Position numbers and translations under genes: made by a program
In this document: in pieces, positions 45,904 to 53,033 of the stretch
Layout of the letters: every line of letters begins with the position of its first letter
Position numbering within the stretch: position 1 is the first letter of the stretch
Notes under the pieces: generated by a model
What the model was told of the DNA's origin: nothing
The model's database searches: none
Seen by the model: only the letters and a program-made list of their open reading frames with translations
Assembly: GCA_015680685.1 (NCBI GenBank)
Contig: MNCI01010030.1
Span: forward strand, 95,407-148,439
DNA from: Gnetum montanum
Taxonomy: Eukaryota; Streptophyta; Gnetopsida; Gnetales; Gnetaceae
Reading direction: 5' to 3'
DNA length: 53,033 nucleotides

Positions 45904-47490
45904 CTATAACGATGGAAAAAATCGGTTGCTGGAAATACCGAGTGAAGATCCATGTACATAGTCTTAACCATGGATCCATGCGAGGGCCGTGCTAGAGAAA
46001 ACAAATCCACGGTGCCCTAAACGGTCTTGTCGATCAGACAGGGACTTACTTAATCAGTAAATTGTAGAATATTACGATAGTATATGTCTCATATAATCAA
46101 CTCAATGAATCATAGAAGGAGTATAAAACAATGTAAAGAACTTGAAATAGTAGCAACGTCAATGCAACAAGAAAGATCAGATTTAAAAAAAGATGCATAA
46201 TTCCAAGATCTATGTGTTGACTCAAAATTTGAATATATTGCATACAACGTTCCGATGGCAGACTTTGCTTATCTTTGCGCGAAGCGCACAAAAAACAACA
46301 AGGAAAATATTCAAAAGAGAGTACAGAATGAAGCTTGATCTACCTCGTAAGCCAAAAAATGGAATGTAAGGAAGGTCAAGCCTGGATATCTTTTGATCAA
46401 CTTTTTCTGATCAATAAATTTTTCCAATCACACCATATGATCTCTCGATCTTTGATCTGCTCTTTTTTTGCCTTTGGTAGTCTTTGCTCAAAACTACTAA
46501 TGATCGTCGATGGAGAGGATAATGTTTTCACCAAAAGAGACAATTCGCTCCTGTTGCCAATGCTCAAACAGTGTCTTCTATCTTTCTAAAGGAAGGACTC
46601 CCTCTCTTCCTTTTCTCTGCCAACTAGAGCATTTATAAGTTCAGCATCACGTGGAGAAGGCATGGACCTGATGACACGTGTCTCAAACTTTCAGAGTGCC
46701 ATTGACTTGGAAAATTTTATGTTGAAACTGGTCACGTCGCATCACATTTTGGGGGAGGCGGGTAAACAGCATTGTCAACCACTTCTACTGAAGCCACCTC
46801 ATGATTATGCTGTGATACACTGATGAGTGTATTTCTACGTATAAACAGCAGATGCGTGTCTGGTACTGCCTTAGTTGGCCTTACACTGTATCAAACTTAT
46901 TTACACTACATAGCATGGTAGAGCGTAATAAAGTACAAAGGTAGTTAACTCAAGCTGTTTTACGCTTATTTATGTCACAAAGTGTAATAGAGCCTAAAAT
47001 GGTCAACTTCACAACAAGTTACGCTTGTTTACGCTGCATAGCGTAATAAGCGTAAAGCGACCAATCTGCAAAAAAAGAAGAAGTTATTCTAGACGTGCTT
47101 CTTTGGATCCTGACTTTGACTTCCTCGAAGCTCATTACGCTGCTCTGCTTAATGGAGTGTAAATTCAACCCTGAATAAAAGACTTAGTGGAATATGCGAC
47201 ATGTCCTAGTTCACTGCTTAGATCTTTAAACTTTGTCAAATTCGCTGAAGCAAGTTACCTTTGGATATTAGGCTACATTAAGCAGAGTTACGCCAAGCGA
47301 CATTACGCTATGTTGCGTAACGTAGCGTAAAAAGAGAAAAAAAAATAAGGTTAGAATTTGTAAGAAACTTGGAGACTTGATGCTGCACGCCTCTTTGCCC
47401 TGTTCTGTCTTCTAGATTTCTATTGCAAACTTTCACCCGAATAATGAATCTTTTCGCCCTAGGCTGATTCATAATTTTCATGGTGTTTCA
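45904..47490 (-). repeat. Element H 5' LTR (right)
   Basis: Begins TATAACGATGG and ends GTGTTTCA. TATAAAT on the minus strand at 46631-46637. U3 palindrome TTACGCTGCATAGCGTAA at 47029-47046, identical to the left LTR. Collinear with 30250-31814 over its length; differences are mainly transitions. Confidence 0.93.
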
Positions 47491-47840
47491 CAATATAGTT
47501 CATTATTGCCTACCATTTACATTGTTTACTCTATTTTGCATTCAATTTAATTTTTTTTACAATACATTTCTATATACACTCTATGCATTTTATTTAAATT
47601 TCTTACATCGCCATTTACATTTCAAACATTCAGTTACGATAACCCTAGCGCAAGACATAGCTTACGCTCGGGGAAGTCATTGGTTGATTTACGTGTAGAC
47701 CATCCAAGGCACTCTGCCTTTGTTCCCTTTTCTAGCTTGCCCTCAAACGAAGGTAGGGTTAGTTGTGCCTGCCTAATGATCTCTCAGTGTTTATTTTCCT
47801 TTCTAGCCTTACACCGACAATTTATGTAAGTATTGTAAAT
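47491..47840 (+). repeat. Element E 5' LTR, second part (U5)
   Basis: Begins with the right CAATA duplication (47491-47495) and continues the LTR broken at 30249. It includes GGCACTCTGCCTTTGTTCCC, whose complement resembles F's U5. The exact LTR end is uncertain, between about 47820 and 47838. Confidence 0.7.
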
Positions 47841-47859
47841 TGGCGCTAGATGAAGGGCC
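47841..47859 (+). promoter_or_regulatory. Element E primer-binding site
   Basis: TGGCGCTAGATGAAGGGCC on the plus strand. It starts with TGG and is the fullest match among the four sites seen here (G, C, H, E); the primer tRNA is not assigned. Confidence 0.7.
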
Positions 47860-48379
47860 ACTTGCTTGTTGTCTGTTAAGACGTCGATCAGGCTACCTAT
47901 CAAAAATTATTCATCTTGTCCTTGTGAGTCTCCTTGTCAAAGTTGTCACACTATAGTTTTCATGCTATTCTACAGTTGTCACGCTATAGTTGCAGTTGTG
48001 ACACTGTCTTGTAGTTGTCACGCTATAGTTGTAGTTGTCATGCTATAGTTGCAGTTGTCATGTTGTCTTGCAGTTGTCACGTTGTCTTGTAGTTGTCACA
48101 CTGTCTTGTAGTGGTCACGCTATCTTGCAGTGGTCATGTTTTCCTCCAATTGTCATGATATCCTACAGTTGTCATGCTGACAGTTACTCACGCTGAACCT
48201 ATCATGCACACTAATGCTACACACGTTGTAGGTCAGTCATGCTACACACCTTGCACATGCTCAGGCTAGTTATGCTACACATGCTTAGGCTAGTTATGAT
48301 GCACATGCTAACATCTCACTTATGCTACACATGCTGCATGTTGTCAGCTTGCACTCACTATTATGGAATATTCCCAAAT
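47860..48379 (+). repeat. Element E leader with short tandem repeats
   Basis: 47938-48182 is a run of diverged ~20-24-base units of GTTGTCACGCTATAGTTGCA / GTTGTCATGTTGTCTTGCA type. 48195-48345 has ATGCTACACA(T/C) and TAGTTATGCTACACATGC repeats. It lies between primer-binding site and gag. No coding sequence is recognised. Confidence 0.7.
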
Positions 48380-49782
48380 CAACCCTACTTGCACATCCTC
48401 AGACCAAAACAATACAACTTCATTTGTGTGAAGATTCAAGCCAAGTTGCCTATCAATCGTGTAGAAACAGAAAAAAAAATTATGAACTCATCTACAAAGG
48501 AGGTCATGAGTTCATTCCCTCAACCTTTGACATAATCCCTCTTTTCGAGTCTCATCATCAACTTATATCTCAACACCTCATGGCAAGGAGTTAAGCCTTA
48601 CAGTCACCTCCTCAGAGTGAGGATGAGGAAGATGACTTTGTAGTCCAATCTAAACATGGGGATTTATACCATATCGACAATCCACATGCCCATACAAACC
48701 CATCATTCCAACCTTTTATTGGGATTTCATCAGTCATACCGACTTCCACATCCACCCATGACATACCACAAGTACAAACCTATGGGGTACCTCTGACTAC
48801 TTGAGCACAACATGTTTAGGGGATTACCTCACAACCTATGGTTGGGTAGTGGGTTCCACCAGCTCTTCAGCAACACCAAACTGCTTACTATGGCATACCA
48901 CACCTTGCAATCCCATCCTTAAATTTTTCTCCACCACCACAACTGGCAATTCAACAATTTCCCCTTCCACAAACAATGCAACAACCGAATTACTATCAAC
49001 CACAATCCACTCAACTCACTAGTCTGCCTACCACTGAAGAGTGGGCAGACAGAAAGAAAATGATGCAATTCTTGACTGAAGAGGTATAATGCCTTAAAAC
49101 CACAAACACTAAGGAAGTCAAAGTGCTGGATTTCTATCAAGATGACCTAATTGACCCCTTAGTTCCACCATTAACCTTGCCAAAAGATATCCCATTACCC
49201 TAGCTAACCAAGTACAATGGAGAGGGAGATCCAAATGCTCACCTAGTGACATTTTGACTAGAATGTCTATTGCTTTAGGGCTGGCCTCATGCAATTCTAT
49301 GTATTTTCGATGTCCTTAATGGGAAAAGCCTTAGACTAGTACCAAGCTTTACCCTATAACTCCATATCCTATCTGGAGAATTTGTTACATCAGTTTGTCA
49401 CCCATTTTAAATACAATCTAAAGCCTAAAGCCACGTTGGATAGCTTGATTCAGATTAAACAAGCACCATTGAGCCAGCACAGAAATTTATCCAAAGGTGG
49501 AGTGTAGCCTTGAATGAACTTCATGAGCCCATCCCTGAAACATACCTACTTACCATCCTTAAGGCAGCTGTGAATGATTTTATTAAATAGAAACTTTATT
49601 ATTTGAAAGCTCATACCTTGAGCCAAGAATTCACACAAATTAAAGACATAGAAGAGGTGGCACAATCAAGTAATTACCCAGCTTATGTGGCCTATAGAAA
49701 CCAACACACTCGAAAGAAAAACACAATAGTGGGAATAGTGGCCGCAAGCACAAAAGCAACCAACTGGGGCCCAACAGCCAAG
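48380..49782 (+). pseudogene. Element E gag, cut by element F
   Basis: Plus-strand gag. The N-terminal part has YNFICVKIQAKLPINR, NYELIYKGGHEFIPSTFDII and HHQLISQHLMARS, matching H's gag (45480-45300). It is followed by a Gln/Pro-rich stretch, EEWADRKKMMQFLTEEV, and capsid at about 49080-49680: VKVLDFYQDDLIDPLVPPLT, LTKYNGEGDPNAHLVTF, TILKAAVNDFIK, HTLSQEFTQIKDIEEVA. It stops abruptly at TNWGPTAK where the F LTR begins at 49783. Stops and a shift near 48500 and 49350 break it. The true start codon was not found. Same gag subfamily as A1. Confidence 0.87.
49778..49782. other. Probable left target-site duplication of element F (CCAAG)
   Basis: The five bases before the F LTR start TGTATTGTC. 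The partner copy would be beyond the right edge, so this cannot be confirmed here. Confidence 0.45.
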
Positions 49783-51463
49783 TGTATTGTCTAAAATCAT
49801 CGATGCACGGTTGGAATGAAACAGACACCGAGAGATCTACAGATAGGCACAGAAGACCCTACCTTTTCTTGAGCGTGAGCTAGAACTAACGAAGGTAGAG
49901 TACCTTGGGTGCTCTGCACGCGGGTCAGACAAGGATTTTCCTAGATGTATGCCAATGTGTAATATGCTGGGTTATGTGTAAACAACATAATAAGTGTAAA
50001 CTAGAATGTAAATGTGCAGAAATATAAACAGAGAGATAGGCAAAAATAAATGCAAACTATAACAAATCTTAATCGGAAATGAGGCAATTTTATTGCGAAA
50101 ACATGAGCATTATAGTGCATCGGTTTGAACGTAGTTGTGGGACTAACACAAGGTGGATGAAGAGCCTTGGTGGATGTAGATGGATGATGGTATGCTGGTT
50201 TTGACTACAAGCACAGTGTGAAGGTTGTATGTTCAGCATGCAGGGTTGAATTCTAGTGTACAAGATTAGTGTCCAGATTTGCTCAGTGTCCCAGGTTCTC
50301 AGTTTTTTGTCTCTATTTTCTAAAAATTGCAGCCCCCCTGATTTAGTGAAAAATTTGGGTTTTCATGAGATCTTGGGCATTATATTCGGATCTGGAAGGG
50401 TATGAGTGGTCGTGGGTGAGAAAATTACAGGTCGGATGACATGTGGCTATGTTGCCCGAGTGCAAAGAATGTTACAACTATACAATGTGTTGTATGCCAG
50501 CGTGTACACGCTGGGCATGTGAACCCAGCTTATAGATTTGACCAACACAAAAGAATTAAACTTTCCAAATGTACACTACTAATACAACAAAAAGTCTTGA
50601 ACTTGGCCCTTAGATTTGGGCTCTGGTGTCATGGGAATGTTGCATGTGGATTTTTAGCTCATTTGGAGTTGATCTGACATGGTTTTGGAAGGATTCAATT
50701 GGTGTACGTTGTACTACATGCTGTACATACATGTTGGGTGTGCAGGTCAATGTGCAGGTTGGCTGAATCACCTGATCGACCTGGCTTTTGGTTGTGCATG
50801 CTGGGCGTGCACACTAGGCATGCACACTGGGCATGTAGAGTATGTATGCTCAACATATAGGTCATAGAAGTGCATCATTTCAAGGTTGAATCTCCATTTT
50901 TGGGAGCCTGAGATAATTATTGATATTTTTCTTGCCTCTGAGAGTCGATTGTAGATGGAGATCTTGTTCTGGGGTGCCTGTTCTGAGGGATCCTTGATGG
51001 TGCACGCTGGGTATGCATGCTGGGCGTGTATGCTGGCAGTGCACGAATGAAAACCCATTATTTGGAGCCAAAAATTTGATTTTTAGATGTCTGAGAGCTA
51101 CTGGGGACCCTGGTGAAGGTCCTAGGAGGTCCAAATACTCAATTTTGGCATGTTTTTGGCTTATTTTTTAAGCCCAAAAGTCACTGCACGCTGAGCTGTA
51201 CGCTGAGCTGCATGTTGGGCATTCAGGCTTGTGTGCAAGAAGTATACTTAGTCAAAAATAAGTTTTTTGAGTTTGAAACTTGTAGTTCCTATTGCCAGAT
51301 GTTGATGTAGTCTCCAATGGATCTCAGGGAACTTTTACTTGCTTGATTTGACTCCATTTGGTGTTGTTTCTGAAGCTTGCAAGTTTCGGTCATGCTAGGA
51401 AGCACCATGACTTAGCTTGATTCTTGTCCAAAAGTGTTAGGTCCAAATTTTTGTGGTGTTTCA
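49783..51463 (-). repeat. Element F 3' LTR
   Basis: Begins TGTATTGTCTAAAATC and ends GGTGTTTCA. 1681 bases, as expected for the family. U3 (50480-51230) is filled with GCACGCTGGGCATG-like motifs; GTGCATGC (50794-50801) and GCGTGCAC (50805-50812) form a palindrome. No gene. Confidence 0.85.
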
Positions 51464-51531
51464 TTGGCCCCTCTTTGTTGACGCTTGGAGGAATCAACCT
51501 GAGAAGCATCGACAAAGAGGTACAAAACACC
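51455..51531 (-). promoter_or_regulatory. Element F polypurine tract within inverted repeat
   Basis: Clearest copy of the junction stem. Left arm GGTGTTTCA then CCTCTTTGTTGACGCTT (51470-51486); right arm AAGCATCGACAAAGAGG (51505-51521) then AAACACC (51525-51531). Fifteen of the 17 inner arm bases match as complements and the two exceptions are transitions. The purine tract is the complement of 51464-51480. Confidence 0.82.
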
Positions 51532-52547
51532 ACAAGCAACTTAGTAGCATTGTCCTTCGACACTTAATGAGATGTCCTCACACTGTGTTCAGAAGTGCGT
51601 GGGATTAGGAAATGAAGTTTTGAGGTGATATCTTGAGGAGATTTTTGCAACTGTGGGATTGGGAATTAATTGGGGGATTGTGTAGGTGTAGGAGAGGAGT
51701 GTTCATCTGTGCTAAAGACCCATGTTGGTCCTCGTCGATGGCTAGTATTTGGCAGACTTGGAACCATGACATGAGGTGTGCGTCCTTTGGAGGAACAAGA
51801 CTCTTGTATCAGGTTTAAGAGAACTTGTTGTTACAACCAAAGCCATGCGATGAGGTGAAACATGATGGTTTGAGACACGAGTACTTCTTTCCAAGACAAC
51901 TGCCTTCTCGCCTGTGGCTTGTATGGGAAGTGCCAAGGGTCTTGTGGTTCATTTTACTATTTGCTCTTTGATCTTTGTTTTTTTTTCTTTTTTCTTTTTA
52001 TTTTCTCTTTTTTTTTTATTTTTTTGCTATTTTTTTTGGATAGAACTTTCTTTTCAATTTTGCACTCGTGCTCATGTGCCATGTTATGTGTTGCAGCTAC
52101 TTGAGAGTGTCGCAGCATGCAATAATGTGCCCAAAGTTTTGGGGTGTACTGGGTGTATCTAGGAACTGTAATTGGGTAGGAAAGGGAACCAGAGTGTTAA
52201 GGAAATGGAGAATGTATGTTTGGACAAATTGATTAACTTGGTTGCATGCATCAGAAACAATGTGGCACCTTGTTGATGTGATGAAATGTATCTGTGTATG
52301 AGCACCACTGGGTATCATCCTGCAAACACAACTCCAAGAAGACAACAAAATCACAAGTGAATAAGTTCACAAATACTTTAGACATAAATGTAACCAATGC
52401 AAATGGAGGCACCATGCGAAACTTAAGGCAAACAAAAATGAGTAGCAATAGTGTTGTTGGAGCCGATGTGATGAGTAATGTGGCAGGAATTGATGAAGAA
52501 ATGTCATGAATTACAGTAGCGGATGAATGTGCCAAAGATGATCTTGC
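51532..52547 (-). other. Element F 3' tail
   Basis: 51960-52042 is a nearly pure pyrimidine run on the plus strand, so a purine run in the element's sense. From 52320 downwards the conserved tail starts after an acceptor-like GTGTTTGCAG; its sequence is homologous to 3366-3460 and 17871-17780. No known protein domain is seen in any frame. Confidence 0.55.
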
Positions 52548-52815
52548 CAATTTATAGTCTTAGCAGACTATCGTAGGTTATTTTTACATCGTAACCCATT
52601 GGACGTTGCCGATTTAATGTCATAGTGGACGGTTCAATGCTAGTTTACAGTAGTGGCAGACTATAGAGAGGCAAGCTAGTTTATAGTCTTAGCAGACTCT
52701 AGTGAATGAGTGTGATAGTTTAGTGTCATGTCAGACAAAGCTCTATGGTGTTGATTTACCGTCATGATGCTAGGACATTCTGTGGTATTAGTTTACCATC
52801 ATGATGCTAGGACGA
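52548..52815 (+). repeat. Mini-hairpin array of element F, about nine units
   Basis: Includes AGTC (52556-52559)-TTAGCA-GACT (52566-52569), a second AGTC-TTAGCA-GACT near 52685, GTC-ATAGTG-GAC near 52620 and TGTC-ATGTCA-GACA near 52722. The last two units share CATGATGCTAGGAC. It lies directly after integrase. Confidence 0.88.
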
Positions 52816-52835
52816 ACCTGTACCTAAGTGATTTC

Positions 52836-53033
52836 CAACGTAGAATGTTTTGAGGTACAAATGATTTGTTGGATGTGGAAGCTCGTTTCCATCCATGTCT
52901 GCTAGTTTGAACACTCAGTTACCATATGTTTTGATGACCAAGTAGGGCCCTTCCCAGTTGGCTGAGAACTTGTCTGCATGTTCACGAACCACCTTAAGTA
53001 CAAGGTCCCCTTCTTTGATCAGGCACTTATGAG
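52836..53033 (-). pseudogene. Element F integrase C-terminal end, runs off window
   Basis: Minus strand: EGDLVLKVVREHADKFSANW, EGPYLVIKTYGN, a stop, VFKLADMDGNELPHPTNHLY, LKTFYV. This is the C-terminal domain of the same integrase as at 33411-33670 (NGNELPNPMNHIYLKWYYI). The rest of F lies beyond the right edge. Confidence 0.88.

Larger units (their letters stand above)
30250..47490 (-). mobile_element. Element H: complete 17.2 kb Tat/Ogre-type Ty3/gypsy element carrying an antisense gene
   Basis: LTRs of 1565 and 1587 bases bound a 14.1 kb interior, and a perfect 5-bp duplication flanks the whole. In transcription (minus-strand) order: primer-binding site 45880-45898, gag-protease 45656-41923, GGCC-type array 41455-41600, antisense gene 41275-37244, one hairpin unit 37000-36974, pol 36799-33411, array 33390-32995, tail, polypurine tract at 31815-31832. 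A hand count over the first ~177 LTR bases from the 30250 end gives 23 differences, 20 of them transitions. The insertion is not recent. Gag and pol contain stops and shifts, so this copy is not autonomous, but all parts are recognisable. It is inserted in the LTR of E. Confidence 0.93.

Noticed and set aside
51914-52162. Phe-rich 'membrane protein' open stretch
   Set aside because: It only translates the pyrimidine run at 51960-52042; no homologue or start context.

Overview
The window is nuclear DNA of a land plant with a large, repeat-rich genome. Nothing seen fixes the species. No ordinary single-copy host gene, rRNA or tRNA gene was recognised. Almost everything belongs to one Ty3/gypsy family, recognised by gag capsid, retropepsin, reverse transcriptase with YVDD/YIDD, a first RNase H followed by a second archaeal-type RNase H, and integrase. 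The double RNase H places the family in the Tat/Ogre lineage.

Layout. Bases 1-3597: plus-strand gag-protease element (A1), truncated at both ends. 3598-6773: 5'-truncated copy of an intron-containing non-retroviral gene on the plus strand. 7440-11604: minus-strand gag-protease element (G) with leader and primer-binding site. 11605-14426: a 2.8 kb LTR. 14427-15290 and 24156-26840: minus-strand element D (integrase tail, RNase H domains, RT), split by the 8.9 kb gag-protease element C (15291-24155), which has both LTRs and a 5-bp target duplication. 26841-28866: non-coding DNA with spaced hairpin motifs. 28867-30249 plus 47491-47840: the two halves of one plus-strand LTR (element E). It is split by the 17.2 kb element H (30250-47490, minus strand), which has two LTRs and a perfect CAATA target duplication. 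48380-49782: gag of E, cut by the 3' LTR of element F (49783-51463). F's tail, hairpin array and integrase C-terminus run off the right edge.

How the parts work together. H shows the full plan in transcription order: LTR, primer-binding site, gag, protease, hairpin array, an antisense eight-exon gene, one more hairpin unit, RT-RH-aRH-integrase, a second hairpin array, a tail, a hairpin over the polypurine tract, LTR. The antisense gene (37244-41275) has its own TATA-like box, matching splice sites, a degenerate FCP1/NIF-like HAD domain, a long unrecognised domain and an acidic C-terminus. A diverged copy with the same exon order lies at 3598-6773. Because it is antisense to the element, its introns would not be removed from the genomic RNA. 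That explains how they could survive retrotransposition.

Most unusual signals: (1) arrays of ~25-30 bp units, each an imperfect palindrome of 3-5 bp arms around a 6-base loop, with arms that change together between units (AGTC/GACT, CGTC/GACG, TGTC/GACA, CATC/GATG, GGCC/GGCC); (2) the antisense intron-bearing gene between protease and RT; (3) a conserved inverted repeat across the polypurine tract/3' LTR junction; (4) U3 regions filled with palindromes that differ from element to element. All retroviral reading frames here carry stops or shifts, so no copy looks autonomous now. Exon limits, LTR ends and domain limits were read by eye.
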